DNA from: Clostridia bacterium
GTDB taxonomy: Bacteria; Bacillota; Clostridia; TANB77; CAG-508
DNA length: 64,000 bases
Reading direction: 5' to 3'
Assembly: GCA_017625035.1 (NCBI GenBank)
Contig: JAGALX010000008.1
Span: 1 to 64,000 of the forward strand
Shown: positions 16,590-25,747 of the stretch, piece after piece
Numbering within the stretch: position 1 is the first letter of the stretch
Layout: each line of letters starts with the position of its first letter
Program-made: the position numbers and the translations under genes
The notes under the pieces: generated by a model
Told to the model about the DNA's origin: nothing
Database searches by the model: none
Seen by the model: the letters and a program-made list of their open reading frames with translations, nothing else

Positions 16590-18083
16590 ATGAAGAAAAA
16601 AATTACTATAAAAAACATACATATATTAGTTATAATAATAGGAATAATATTTAACTCAATAGGTATATTTCATCAAAATATATGGTTTGATGAAAGCTAC
16701 TCAGTAGCAATGGCAAACCATAATTGGATAGATATATGGAATATAGGCGGACATGATGTACATCCTGTTTTATATTATTGGATAATAAGCCTAATAAATG
16801 TCATAACAGGAGGCAGTATAATAGCCTACAGAGCATTTTCTTTAATATGTGTAGCACTACTTGGAATATTAGGATACACACATATTCGAAAAGACTTTGG
16901 CGAAAAAACAGGAATACTATTTTCATTTTTTGCATATTTTTTACCAGTAGTATCCGTATTTTCAGCAGAAATAAGAATGTATTCAATGGCAGTACTACTA
17001 GTAACAATACTAGCAATATATGGATATAGAATTTACAAAGGTGAAACAACCTGGAAAAATTGGATAATATTCGAAATAACAAGTTTAGCATGTATATATG
17101 TACACTATTATGGATTAATGGCAGCAGGTTTAATAAACCTAGTAATGCTAGTAAACTTCATAAAAAATCGTAGAAAAGAATCTATAATAAGAATAATAGT
17201 ATTTGGAATATTGCAATTCATACTATATATTCCATGGATGTTATACTTTGTATCACAATTAAAACATGTATCAAAAGGATTTTGGATAGGATTTGAATTT
17301 CCACATACATTAATGGATTTATTAAGTTTTCAATACATAGGAAGTGTAGAAAATTGTTTTTTAGGAAATTTAAATAATTTCTATATTGTATTTGCATTAT
17401 CAATAATTTTATACATATATCTAGGTATAAAATTATTCAAAGAAAGAAAAAACAAAGAAAATATATTACCAGCAAAATTATCAATAGGAATATACTTAGC
17501 AGTAATAATAGCTGCATTAGTAGTAACAGCACTAGCAAAAACATCAATATTATATTATCGTTACTTATTCGTAATAACAGGATTATACATATTCACACTA
17601 AGTTTTATAATATCAAAAGAGCAAAACAAAAAAGTAATTTTAGCAATATGTTTATTTACAGTAATAGTAGCAGTTATTAGTAATATAAATATGATAAAAA
17701 TCAACTACAGTAACAACAATATGAAACAAATAGAATACTTAAAACAAAACATTCAAGAAGGCGATTTAATAGTATATGAAGATATAGGAGTAGGCTCTGT
17801 AATAGCAAACCATTTTCCAAATAATAAACAATATTTTTACAATGAACAAAACTGGGGAGTAGAAGAAGCATACAAAGCATTTGGGCCACAAATGGATACA
17901 TATATTACAAAAGACTTTATGAATGAGTTATCTGGAAGAATATGGATTATAGATGGAGTATACGATACAACCTACCAAAAATTATTTAACAATGAACAAT
18001 ACACATTTGTAAGCCAACAAGCATTTATAACAGATTATCAGGAATATAGATATATGTTTACTTTAGTGACAAAAAATGAGTAA
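16590..18083 (+). CDS. GT39-like (GT-C fold) membrane glycosyltransferase
   Basis: 497-aa integral membrane protein with about ten helices. The first extracytoplasmic loop carries the metal/donor motif WFDESYSVAMA (near residues 32-42), followed by GGHDVHPVLYYW, typical of polyprenyl-phosphate-dependent GT39/ArnT/PMT-like enzymes, and ends in a soluble C-terminal domain. Such enzymes move a sugar from a lipid-phosphate carrier onto protein or glycan outside the membrane; the substrate cannot be told. No Shine-Dalgarno is visible before the ATG at 16590. The neighbour uppP recycles the same carrier lipid. Confidence 0.75.
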   Translation: MKKKITIKNIHILVIIIGIIFNSIGIFHQNIWFDESYSVAMANHNWIDIWNIGGHDVHPVLYYWIISLINVITGGSIIAYRAFSLICVALLGILGYTHIRKDFGEKTGILFSFFAYFLPVVSVFSAEIRMYSMAVLLVTILAIYGYRIYKGETTWKNWIIFEITSLACIYVHYYGLMAAGLINLVMLVNFIKNRRKESIIRIIVFGILQFILYIPWMLYFVSQLKHVSKGFWIGFEFPHTLMDLLSFQYIGSVENCFLGNLNNFYIVFALSIILYIYLGIKLFKERKNKENILPAKLSIGIYLAVIIAALVVTALAKTSILYYRYLFVITGLYIFTLSFIISKEQNKKVILAICLFTVIVAVISNINMIKINYSNNNMKQIEYLKQNIQEGDLIVYEDIGVGSVIANHFPNNKQYFYNEQNWGVEEAYKAFGPQMDTYITKDFMNELSGRIWIIDGVYDTTYQKLFNNEQYTFVSQQAFITDYQEYRYMFTLVTKNE

Positions 18084-18234
18084 AAAATTATAAATTGATG
18101 CAAATAGGTCAAATGAAGAGTTAAAACTAAATACATTTGTGCCTAATTGTAACTAAAACAAAAAATAATATATATATTTTCAAAACAGTAAGTAACAATA
18201 GTATATTAAAACATAAGATAGGAGGAATAAAAAA

Positions 18235-19089
18235 ATGGATTTTATAAAAGCGATTATATTTGGTATAGTAGAAGGTATAACCGAATGGCTACCAGTAAGT
18301 AGTACAGGGCACTTAATTTTACTAGAAAGTTTTATGAAATTTAAAAATGTATCGGAAAATTTTTTCGACATGTTTGATGTAGTAATACAATTAGGAGCAA
18401 TACTTGCAGTTGTATTAATATATTTTAAAGACATATGGCCATTTACAAACAAAAAACAAAATGCAATTTCAAACAAAGGTTTACTATCACACTTAGATAA
18501 AAACATAACAAATCTATGGGGAAAAATATTAGTAGCATGTGTACCAGCAGCAATAGTAGGATTATTATTTGACGAAAAATTTGAAGAGTTATTTTATAAT
18601 CCAACAAGTGTATCAATAGCATTAATAGTATTTGGAATAGCTTTTATAATAATAGAAAATTGGCACAAAGGAAAGAAAACTAAAATAAATAGTATAGCAG
18701 CAATTACATATAAAGATGCGTTAATAATAGGAATATTTCAATTATTAGCAGCAATATTTCCAGGAGTATCACGCTCAGGAGCAACAATAATAGGAGCTTT
18801 ATTAATAGGAGTATCTAGAAAAGTATCTGCAGAATTCACATTTTATTTAGCAATTCCAGTAATGTTCGGAGCAAGCTTATTAAAAATAGCAAAATTCGGG
18901 CTATCATTTACAGCAACAGAATTTATAGCACTTATATTAGGAATGGTAACAGCATTTTTAGTATCAGTATGGATAATCAAGTTCTTAATGAATTATATCA
19001 AAAAACATGATTTCAAAGTGTTTGGTTGGTATAGAATTGCTATAGGATTATTGGTATTAGTTTTAGGTTTTTTCGGTGTTGTAAAGTAA
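18235..19089 (+). CDS. uppP: Undecaprenyl-diphosphatase
   Basis: UppP (BacA) dephosphorylates undecaprenyl pyrophosphate to recycle the carrier for peptidoglycan and polysaccharide synthesis, and gives bacitracin tolerance. The 284-aa membrane protein has both signatures: EGITEWLPVSSTGHLIL (residues 12-28) and FPGVSRSGATIIGALLIG (near 178-195), plus the usual final helix. RBS ATAGGAGG. A terminator follows 33 bp after the stop. Confidence 0.94.
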   Translation: MDFIKAIIFGIVEGITEWLPVSSTGHLILLESFMKFKNVSENFFDMFDVVIQLGAILAVVLIYFKDIWPFTNKKQNAISNKGLLSHLDKNITNLWGKILVACVPAAIVGLLFDEKFEELFYNPTSVSIALIVFGIAFIIIENWHKGKKTKINSIAAITYKDALIIGIFQLLAAIFPGVSRSGATIIGALLIGVSRKVSAEFTFYLAIPVMFGASLLKIAKFGLSFTATEFIALILGMVTAFLVSVWIIKFLMNYIKKHDFKVFGWYRIAIGLLVLVLGFFGVVK

Positions 19090-19121
19090 AATATTATAAT
19101 ACAATTATTAGCGATAATATG

Positions 19122-19153
19122 AAAAAATCACACTTATTTGTGTGATTTTTTTC
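19122..19153. terminator. Bidirectional terminator uppP / LCP gene
   Basis: AAAAAATCACAC and GTGTGATTTTTT arms around TTATTT, between two convergent genes. Confidence 0.85.
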
Positions 19154-19219
19154 TTTCCCTAAGCTATACTATTTTTACTTAAATTTATTATAGCATTATA
19201 TTTAATTTCTATGCAAACA

Positions 19220-20269
19220 CTATTTTTTATATCCAGTATTTTTAACAATTTTATCACTAATATTTTTAACTGTATCAGTAGGCTCATAATTTTCAGCACC
19301 AAATAACTCTTTATGTAATTGAGAAACATTGCTTTCTAAATCAACAGGAACACCATACCATCTATCTTTAGTAATTCCCTTAGTTTTATAAGGCCAACCA
19401 AAACTATCAGAAACATTAAAAGAAGCTATTTTTGGAATCATACCAATTATTTCATTTTCTTTTAAATTAGTAGAAACATGAGGTAAAATAGTATCTGCCA
19501 AATTATTTAATTCACCAACACCCATAGTTTTTGCTTTATTAAATACAGCAGTTAAAACATCTCTCATACGCTCTGTACGTTTATAATCTCCACCATCTGT
19601 ATAACGAATTCTACAGTAAGCCAAAGCTTGTACACCATCTAAAGTATAAGTACCAGATTTATTAATATTTTTTGAAGATGTACCAAATTGCTTGTTTAAA
19701 GAATTAATATAACTATTAATATATTTAACTTCTTGTGAGTCTAAATTCATTTGTATACCATGAACACTATCAACAACAGTACGAACAGTATCAAAATTAA
19801 TAGCAACAAATTCTGTGATGTTTAAATCTAAGTTTTGATTTAAAGTATTCAAAGCAAGTTTAGGTCCACCATAAGAATATGCATGAGTAACTTTATCTAA
19901 ACCATGACCATCAATGTTTAAATAGGTATCTCTGTAAACAGACATTATTTTAACATCATTTGTTTTTTCATTAAGACTTATAATCATAATACAATCACTT
20001 CTGTTACCAGTACCAAAAGTATCTGATCTAGCATCAATTCCAAAAAGAGCAATGTTACGGTATGTAGCTAAAGAATCAGTAACACCTTGGTTTACAATAA
20101 TTTCAGATTTAGGTATATCCACATATTCTACTTTACCTAGTTTATTTTTTAAATAAAAATATGCTGTGGAAATCATTGTAATAACAATAATTAAAATAGA
20201 TATAAATAGGATGAGTAATATTTTTAAAAATAAATTCATTTTCTTTTCTTTTCTTGACAAAATAATCAC
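19220..20269 (-). CDS. LytR-CpsA-Psr (LCP) family cell-wall glycopolymer transferase
   Basis: LCP enzymes attach teichoic-acid-like or capsular polymers from undecaprenyl-PP to peptidoglycan. The protein (349 aa from the GTG at 20269) has one N-terminal membrane helix (LFLKILLILFISILIIVITM) and the LCP core: NIALFGIDARSD, RSDCIMIISLN, VKIMSVYRDTYL, KVTHAYSYGGPKL and the late RIRYTDGGDYKRTERMRDVL. Start choice is open: GTG at 20269, TTG at 20260 with AGAAAGAAG nine bases upstream, or ATG at 20239. It could serve the exopolysaccharide made by the cluster 3.7 kb away. Confidence 0.88.
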   Translation of the reverse strand: MIILSRKEKKMNLFLKILLILFISILIIVITMISTAYFYLKNKLGKVEYVDIPKSEIIVNQGVTDSLATYRNIALFGIDARSDTFGTGNRSDCIMIISLNEKTNDVKIMSVYRDTYLNIDGHGLDKVTHAYSYGGPKLALNTLNQNLDLNITEFVAINFDTVRTVVDSVHGIQMNLDSQEVKYINSYINSLNKQFGTSSKNINKSGTYTLDGVQALAYCRIRYTDGGDYKRTERMRDVLTAVFNKAKTMGVGELNNLADTILPHVSTNLKENEIIGMIPKIASFNVSDSFGWPYKTKGITKDRWYGVPVDLESNVSQLHKELFGAENYEPTDTVKNISDKIVKNTGYKK

Positions 20270-20400
20270 TTCTTTCTTCTGTATTTGATATATAGTTTAT
20301 AATAAAATTGGGAAGTTGTAAAGTGGTGAGGTAAAAAAATATGCAGAATTATGTTAACTGAAATGGAGATGTGTGTTAAAATTAGTGTAGTTTTTAGAAT

Positions 20401-20515
20401 GGGGAACCATTCAAATTAATTTTGGTTATCAGGAAAATCTATTATAGAGGTTCCTGTTAATATAGTAGGCGCATTCCTGTGGTCAGGAGGAATGCTAGAG
20501 TTATAGTTAGTTATG
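20401..20515 (+). ncRNA. Hairpin-rich leader, candidate cis-regulatory RNA
   Basis: Mutually exclusive pairings are possible: GGAACC (20403-20408) with GGTTCC (20449-20454), or CAGGAA (20430-20435) with TTCCTG (20451-20456). A third stem GCATTCCT (20471-20478) / AGGAATGC (20488-20495) follows. Base composition is richer in G+C than the surroundings. No known riboswitch was recognised. Confidence 0.3.
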
Positions 20516-20530
20516 GAAAGGTGATATTCA

Positions 20531-21115
20531 ATGAAAATTTACACTGTGCGGGGAAAATCCGTAATAGCGAAAAAGCCAAGAAAGTGGCCATCTGTCAAAG
20601 CGATTACCCAGAGGGGGATGTTGTTAGAAATATGTCAAAACAATTTAAACTGGTTAGACCAAGCATATTTAGGTCCCTTTTTTAATAACTGGAAAAATTT
20701 AGTGAACAAAGAACATACTCCTATAGGAGGTGTTCTCATCATGAACGATGAAGGCGTTGAAGAAATATTTATTGACGTTATTCATATTCAAAATCAAGTT
20801 TGGCAGTTGAACTACTACGAAGCTGAGAATGGAAAACGCGACAAATCTTGCAAAATGTCAATAATAGCAGATTTTACAGCAATTCCGACGGAATGTATCT
20901 TAGCTTATGTAGAAAAAGACTCGTTAGGAAATATTGGCGAGTGTAACGAATATATGCTAAAAATTGTGCAGTTTATGACTGCGGTGCGAGCATATATGAT
21001 TATGTCCCATCTGACAGACGGTCCTATGCCAGAATCGGCTACGGACACAAGTTGGAGAAAAGCTACTATTGAGCCAGTATCTATAAACCTTTTTGGTAAA
21101 ATGGTTATGATCTGA
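20531..21115 (+). CDS. Hypothetical protein of foreign composition
   Basis: I do not recognise this 194-aa protein. It has a basic N-terminus (MKIYTVRGKSVIAKKPRKW), no membrane helix or signal peptide, and a mixed alpha/beta look with several Cys (CQNNL, CKMS, TECILAY, GECNEY). G+C content and codon use (CGG, GCG, GTG, ACG, CGA) differ clearly from the neighbours, and it holds the only in-frame CGG codon in the window not tied to a frameshift. The RBS GGAAAGGTGAT precedes the ATG. It is flanked by a structured leader and two terminators, suggesting a recently acquired single-gene unit next to a defence operon. Confidence 0.55.
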   Translation: MKIYTVRGKSVIAKKPRKWPSVKAITQRGMLLEICQNNLNWLDQAYLGPFFNNWKNLVNKEHTPIGGVLIMNDEGVEEIFIDVIHIQNQVWQLNYYEAENGKRDKSCKMSIIADFTAIPTECILAYVEKDSLGNIGECNEYMLKIVQFMTAVRAYMIMSHLTDGPMPESATDTSWRKATIEPVSINLFGKMVMI

Positions 21116-21121
21116 CTTATT

Positions 21122-21158
21122 AAATGAGTGATATTGTGCAAACAGTATCGCTCATTTT
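21122..21158 (+). terminator. Terminator 1 after the foreign gene
   Basis: AAATGAGTGATATTG / CAGTATCGCTCATTTT stem with a 6-nt loop. Confidence 0.7.
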
Positions 21159-21240
21159 GCATATTATAAGAAGTATAAATCAGGTGATATATATATATTC
21201 CCACAAATTCTTGATAAACTAAACTATGGCAACCATACCT

Positions 21241-21280
21241 AAATAAGCATTTTGTAGAAATACAGAGCGCTTATTTTTTT
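21241..21280 (+). terminator. Terminator 2 after the foreign gene
   Basis: AAATAAGC (21241-21248) pairs with GCTTATTT (21269-21276); inner TTTTGTA/TACAGAG extends the stem around GAAA; then TTTT. Confidence 0.7.
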
Positions 21281-21409
21281 GTATTAACCACTTATCTTAC
21301 CACAACCTAAGCAAGAAATAAATGATTTATTCGCAATTAATCAGAAACGTTTTTTTCACATCTGACAGAATAAAAAATTTAAAAAAGTATATAATTATAG
21401 TAAAAGCAA

Positions 21410-21438
21410 TTGACAAAAGTGAAAAAATCACATAAAAT
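21410..21438 (+). promoter_or_regulatory. Consensus promoter of the AAA-RloB operon
   Basis: TTGACA (21410-21415), 17-bp spacer, TAAAAT (21433-21438), then the RBS AAAGGAGG before 21462. One of the best sigma-A matches in the window. Confidence 0.75.
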
Positions 21439-21461
21439 ACATTAAAGGAGGAAGCAAAATT

Positions 21462-22838
21462 ATGTTGATAAGATTCAAAGTATCTAATTTTCTATCTTTT
21501 GATAAGGTTCAAGAAATTTCTATGATATCTGGAAAAACTAGAACAAAAGAAGAACATATTCAAGAAGATGGAGATTTAAAATTATTAAAATTTTCTGCTT
21601 TATTTGGAGCTAATGCATCAGGAAAATCAAGTTTGCTAAAAGCTATAAATTTTGCTCAGAGTATAATAATTAGAGGCATTCAATTTAGTAGTAATATGTA
21701 TTGCAAAATCAATTCAAAAAACAAAGATAAGATAACAACATTTGATTTTGAAATTAAATTAAATAATAAATATTACTCATATGGATTTGACGTTTTATTA
21801 TCGAAAAATTCGATAAAAGCAGAATGGTTATATGAATTAAATAAGAATGGTGATGAAAAGAAAATTTTTGTTAGAGAGATAAATAAAGATATTGATTTAA
21901 ATGAACAATATTTTAATGATAAAATATCTTTAGAAAGATTAAAAATATATGCAATGGATATTCAAAATCAAGATAATGTTTTATTTTTAACTGTTATGAA
22001 TAAAAATAAAAACAACTTATATCAAGATAGAAATAATAGCATTATTATATTTAAGGATATTTATACTTGGTTTGAACAAGTTTTAGTAGTTATACCTCCA
22101 GAAGGAAAAATGATAGATGATTCTTATTATGCTTCAGAAGAAAATTTAGAAAAAATAACAGAAATTGTTTCTAAATTTGGAACTGGAATAAGCAAATGTA
22201 AAATAGAACCTATAAAGTTAGAAGAATTATCAACAAGAATACCACCACAAATTTTAAGTGATGTAATAAAATTTACAGAACAAAACTATATGAATGCTGC
22301 TAAACAAGGACAAAAACATGTAAAAGCCAACTCTTTTTTAAGAGCTAACAATGAACTATATATTTTTGAAAAAGCAAAAAGTGAATCATTAGAAATTAAA
22401 ACAATCAAATTTGAACATATTAACAATGAAGGAGAATATTCTTTTTCAGAAGAATCTGATGGAACTAGAAGAATACTAGATTTAATAGAAATTTTATTGA
22501 ACAATAAAACAAATAGAGTATATTTTATTGATGAATTAGATAGATGTTTACACCCACAATTAACTTATAAATTTATAGATGAATTCTTAAAAAATAAAAA
22601 TAGAAATAATATTCAATTAATTGTGACAACACATGAATCTAGACTTTTAAATTTTGATTTATTAAGAAGAGATGAAATATGGTTTGCAAATAGAGAAAAA
22701 AATGGACCAACAAAACTATATTCATTAGAAGATTACAATGAAAGATTTGATAAAAAAATAGATAAAGCATATTTAGAAGGAAGATATGGAGGAGTTCCTA
22801 TATTTGAAACATTATTTCCGTTAGGAGATGATGAATAG
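21462..22838 (+). CDS. AAA15/OLD-like ATPase of an RloAB/AbiL-type defence system
   Basis: 458-aa ATPase of the SMC/ABC-like AAA15 group. The N-terminus MLIRFKVSNFLSF is the usual start; Walker A is GANASGKS (residues 49-56); the signature-like SFSEESDGTRRILDLI and Walker B VYFIDELDRCLHP (near 352-364) follow, with an H-loop region IVTTHESRLL. Large gaps between Walker A and B fit a coiled-coil insertion. Together with the downstream RloB-like gene it matches two-gene abortive-infection systems (AbiLi/AbiLii, RloA/RloB; PARIS is a more distant relative), in which the ATPase senses infection and the partner acts as effector. The stop overlaps the next start. Confidence 0.8.
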   Translation: MLIRFKVSNFLSFDKVQEISMISGKTRTKEEHIQEDGDLKLLKFSALFGANASGKSSLLKAINFAQSIIIRGIQFSSNMYCKINSKNKDKITTFDFEIKLNNKYYSYGFDVLLSKNSIKAEWLYELNKNGDEKKIFVREINKDIDLNEQYFNDKISLERLKIYAMDIQNQDNVLFLTVMNKNKNNLYQDRNNSIIIFKDIYTWFEQVLVVIPPEGKMIDDSYYASEENLEKITEIVSKFGTGISKCKIEPIKLEELSTRIPPQILSDVIKFTEQNYMNAAKQGQKHVKANSFLRANNELYIFEKAKSESLEIKTIKFEHINNEGEYSFSEESDGTRRILDLIEILLNNKTNRVYFIDELDRCLHPQLTYKFIDEFLKNKNRNNIQLIVTTHESRLLNFDLLRRDEIWFANREKNGPTKLYSLEDYNERFDKKIDKAYLEGRYGGVPIFETLFPLGDDE

Positions 22839-23500
22839 TGAGAGAAGCAAGTAAATTAGAAAGAACTTCATTAGGATTAAATCCAAAATCCAAATATTAT
22901 ATTATTCCTGAAGGAGAAAAAACAGAAATACAATATTTTTTAGGAATTAGAGATAATGCCAGAGAAATAAATATTAATTCTCTTATTGAAGTAATTCCAA
23001 TTGAAAATGATGAAGAGGAATTAGGGCAGAGTCATCCTATAAGAAAAATAACTAATTTTAATGAAGATATTAAAAATAATAAATTCTTATATGACAACGA
23101 AATAGATAAAGTTTGCTTTGTTATAGACAGAGATCCACAGAATTTTAGTGAACATCAATATGATGACTTCTTACAAATGTGTAAAGAGTATACTTATAAA
23201 GTATATGTTTCTAATCCTACTTTTGAATTGTTTTTATTAATGCATGATGATAAAATATTTGATATAGATAGAATAGCTATGCTAGAAAATAGAAAAGTTA
23301 GTAATAGTAAAAGATTTTTGGAACTTAAGTTGTCAGAAATTTTTGGTTGCAACAAGAAAAATATAAATTTTGAAAAGTTTAAGCCTAATATAAAGAAAGC
23401 CATAAATAATGAAAAACAATTTGAAGAAAATCTTATGGACTTAAAAAATAATCTTGGTTCAAATGTAGGAATCTTGTTAGACGAAATGATAGAAAATTAA
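22838..23500 (+). CDS. RloB-like TOPRIM-type effector
   Basis: 220-aa protein starting with GTG that overlaps the ATPase stop by one base (TAGTG); AGGAG lies eleven bases upstream. YYIIPEGEKTEIQYFLGI gives the conserved glutamate-rich start of the RloB/TOPRIM-like fold; VCFVIDRDPQNFSE (near residues 89-102) provides the DxD-type acidic pair; YVSNPTFELFLLMH is the RloB family segment. RloB-like proteins are predicted nucleases, by analogy to DUF4435 and OLD TOPRIM domains. It is the second and last gene of the operon. Confidence 0.8.
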   Translation: MREASKLERTSLGLNPKSKYYIIPEGEKTEIQYFLGIRDNAREININSLIEVIPIENDEEELGQSHPIRKITNFNEDIKNNKFLYDNEIDKVCFVIDRDPQNFSEHQYDDFLQMCKEYTYKVYVSNPTFELFLLMHDDKIFDIDRIAMLENRKVSNSKRFLELKLSEIFGCNKKNINFEKFKPNIKKAINNEKQFEENLMDLKNNLGSNVGILLDEMIEN

Positions 23501-23528
23501 TAATAAAATTCGCTAGTTATACTAAAGC

Positions 23529-23570
23529 AAACCCTCCTTGTTAGACAAAATGTTTAACAAGGAGGGTTTA
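23529..23570 (+). terminator. Terminator of the RloAB-like operon
   Basis: AAACCCTCCTTGTTA (23529-23543) and TAACAAGGAGGGTTT (23555-23569): perfect 15-bp stem, but only a short T tract. Confidence 0.85.
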
Positions 23571-23579
23571 TTCATATAA

Positions 23580-23786
23580 AAATATTTATTTGAATTAGAC
23601 AATGCATATCGTAATATTGTAAATATATCATCTCATACTTTATGTCCTGAATTTTTTATAAATACAATAAAAATGATAATAGAAAAATTACAAAATTGTT
23701 TTGAAAAAGGAAAAGTTTTTCTCGCCCAAAACTATCAATTCGACACGAAACGAATCAAAAAGCCAAAAAAGCCAAAAATACCTTGA
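23580..23786 (+). pseudogene. Start-less ORF remnant
   Basis: An open frame of 68 codons without a proper start follows a stop codon at 23577. It reads KYLFELDNAYRNIVNISSHT and continues to a basic tail KRIKKPKKPKIP. The smooth amino-acid composition suggests a C-terminal scrap of a lost gene. No family was recognised. The stop codon overlaps the -35 box of the following promoter. Confidence 0.3.
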
Positions 23787-23811
23787 AAAAACTATAACAA
23801 TATGATAAAAT
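23783..23811 (+). promoter_or_regulatory. Probable promoter of the exopolysaccharide operon
   Basis: TTGAAA (23783-23788), 17-bp spacer, TAAAAT (23806-23811), with a leader of about 145 nt before the first gene. Confidence 0.55.
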
Positions 23812-23962
23812 AAAAGCATTCACGGAAACGTAAAATGCACAATATAAACTACAATAAATTCAGTTAAAAAAATCAATACAGAAGAAAAAAATCTATATAA
23901 CGTAAAGTAATTTACAAATAGTAGAAAATGAAAAATCAAAAAAATTGGGGGAAATTTCTATT

Positions 23963-24721
23963 ATGGAAAGATTAATAACTGAAATTGGTCAAGTAGAGCA
24001 AACTAAAAAAAATAAAGAAATAACAAAAAGTGAAATAAAATCACCAGTTAAACATACAAAAGCATTCAGAGCAATGCAATTATTTAAAATGCACCTAAAA
24101 AATGACTCATACATATTTTTAAAAAGAACATTTGACATATGTGTAGGATTAGTAGGTTCAATGCTATTACTACCAATAATGCTAATAGTAAAAATAGCGA
24201 ATTTAAAAAATGGAGATAATGACCCAGTATTATTCAAACAAAAAAGAATAGGAAAAAATGGAAAAGAAATAAACATATACAAAATAAGATCAATGATTCC
24301 AAATGCAGAACAAGTATTAGAAAAATTGATGAAAGAAAATCCAAAAATAAAAGAAGAATACGAAAAAAACAAAAAATTAGAAAACGACCCACGTATAACT
24401 AAAGTAGGAGCTTTCATTCGCAAAACCAGTTTAGACGAATTTGGTCAATTTATAAACATATTAAAAGGAGATATGGCAGTAGTAGGTCCACGTCCATATT
24501 TACCAAGAGAAAAAGGCGATATGGGAGATTACTATAATGATGTTATACAATGCAAACCAGGTCTAACAGGTTTATGGCAAGTTGAAGGCAGAAGTGATAT
24601 TGGTTTTGAAAACAGATGCAGATTAGATAGATTTTATAATAAACATAAAGGATTGTGGTTTGATACAAAAATATTTTTAAAAACTTTTGTGTCTGTGTTA
24701 AAGAGCAAAGGTGCGAAATAA
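23963..24721 (+). CDS. Undecaprenyl-phosphate sugar-1-phosphate transferase (initiating enzyme)
   Basis: 252-aa monotopic enzyme that starts polysaccharide repeat synthesis by loading a sugar-1-phosphate onto undecaprenyl phosphate. After a soluble N-terminal stretch comes KRTFDICVGLVGSMLLLPIM (membrane hairpin), KQKRIGKNGKEINIYKIRSM, TSLDEFGQFINILKGDMAVV with GPRPYLPRE, and the C-terminal LTGLWQVEGRSDIGFENR block, all diagnostic of the WcaJ/bacterial sugar transferase family. A TTG at 23945 is also in frame, but the GGGGG RBS favours the ATG at 23963. First gene of a ten-gene operon. Confidence 0.9.
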   Translation: MERLITEIGQVEQTKKNKEITKSEIKSPVKHTKAFRAMQLFKMHLKNDSYIFLKRTFDICVGLVGSMLLLPIMLIVKIANLKNGDNDPVLFKQKRIGKNGKEINIYKIRSMIPNAEQVLEKLMKENPKIKEEYEKNKKLENDPRITKVGAFIRKTSLDEFGQFINILKGDMAVVGPRPYLPREKGDMGDYYNDVIQCKPGLTGLWQVEGRSDIGFENRCRLDRFYNKHKGLWFDTKIFLKTFVSVLKSKGAK

Positions 24722-24751
24722 ACAATTATAGATAAAGAGAGGATTAAAAAG

Positions 24752-25201
24752 ATGAAAATAGCAATAGTAGGTTCAAGTGGAGGACATTTAACACATATGT
24801 GGATGTTAAAAGATTTTTGGAAAAAACATGATAGATTTTGGGTTACATTTAATAAAACAGATGCACAAAGTTTATTGAAAGATGAAAAAAAGTATTGGTG
24901 TCATTATCCAACCAACAGAAATATACCTAACTTAATAAAAAATACATTTTTAGCATTAAAAATATTAATAAAGGAAAAACCAGACTTAATAATATCATCA
25001 GGAGCAGCAGTATCAATGCCGTTTTTCTTACTAGGAAAAATTTTTAGAAAAAAACTAGTATACATAGAAGTTTTCGATAGAATTGATAAACCTACTGTAA
25101 GCGGAAAATTTTGTTATAAATTAGCTGATAAATTTATTGTTCAATGGGAAGAGCAATTAAAAGTATATCCAAAAGCAATAAACTTAGGAAGTATTTTCTA
25201 A
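24752..25201 (+). CDS. PssD/Alg14-like glycosyltransferase subunit
   Basis: 149-aa protein with the Alg14-like start MKIAIVGSSGGHLTHMWML and a conserved SSGAAVSMPFFLLGK segment. In two-component GT-B enzymes (CpsF/Cps14F, PssD, Alg14) this half anchors to the membrane and binds acceptor, while the next gene supplies the donor site. They commonly add the second sugar of the repeat. Spacing to the next gene is 17 bp. Confidence 0.85.
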   Translation: MKIAIVGSSGGHLTHMWMLKDFWKKHDRFWVTFNKTDAQSLLKDEKKYWCHYPTNRNIPNLIKNTFLALKILIKEKPDLIISSGAAVSMPFFLLGKIFRKKLVYIEVFDRIDKPTVSGKFCYKLADKFIVQWEEQLKVYPKAINLGSIF

Positions 25202-25218
25202 AAAATGGGAGGTATAAA

Positions 25219-25716
25219 ATGATTTTTGTTACAGTTGGAACACATGAACAAGGATTTGATAGATTAATAAAAGAAATAGATAGATTAAAAGAGCAAAAAA
25301 TTATAAATGAAGATGTAATTATTCAAAAAGGTTACACAGAATATGAACCTAAATATTGTGAAACATATAAATTAATTGACTATGATAAAATGCAACAATA
25401 CTTATCAGAGGCAAGAATTGTTATAACACACGGAGGACCAGCAAGCTTTGTTGCTCCATTGGCAATTGGTAAAACACCTATTGTTGTTCCTAGACAAAAA
25501 CAATTTGAAGAGCATGTAAATGACCATCAAGTGGATTTTGTTAAACAAGTTGTCGAAAGAAATAATAGTTTAATACCTGTTTATGATATTAGCGAGTTGG
25601 AGGAAAAGATTGTTAAGTATGAAGAAATCGTTAGTAATATGTCAGGTAATTATAGCTCTAATAATGGGAAGTTCGTTGAGGAGCTAGAAAAAGAAATAGA
25701 AAAAATGTTCAAATAA
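25219..25716 (+). CDS. PssE/Alg13-like glycosyltransferase subunit
   Basis: 165-aa GT28 C-terminal-type domain with MIFVTVGTHEQGFDRLIKEI, ITHGGPASFVAPLAIGK and VPRQKQFEEHVNDHQ, the nucleotide-sugar binding half that pairs with the preceding Alg14-like protein. An open frame extends upstream to 25144 inside the previous gene, but GGGAGG before the ATG at 25219 and family alignment fix the start. Confidence 0.88.
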   Translation: MIFVTVGTHEQGFDRLIKEIDRLKEQKIINEDVIIQKGYTEYEPKYCETYKLIDYDKMQQYLSEARIVITHGGPASFVAPLAIGKTPIVVPRQKQFEEHVNDHQVDFVKQVVERNNSLIPVYDISELEEKIVKYEEIVSNMSGNYSSNNGKFVEELEKEIEKMFK

Positions 25717-25747
25717 ATATTTGGTGAAAAATGGAGGAATTTAACCT

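Noticed and set aside
20479-20685. 68-codon ORF in another frame overlapping the start of the foreign gene
   Set aside because: No good RBS, Arg/Lys/Val-rich start looks like translated hairpin sequence, and the 194-aa frame has a proper RBS and greater length.
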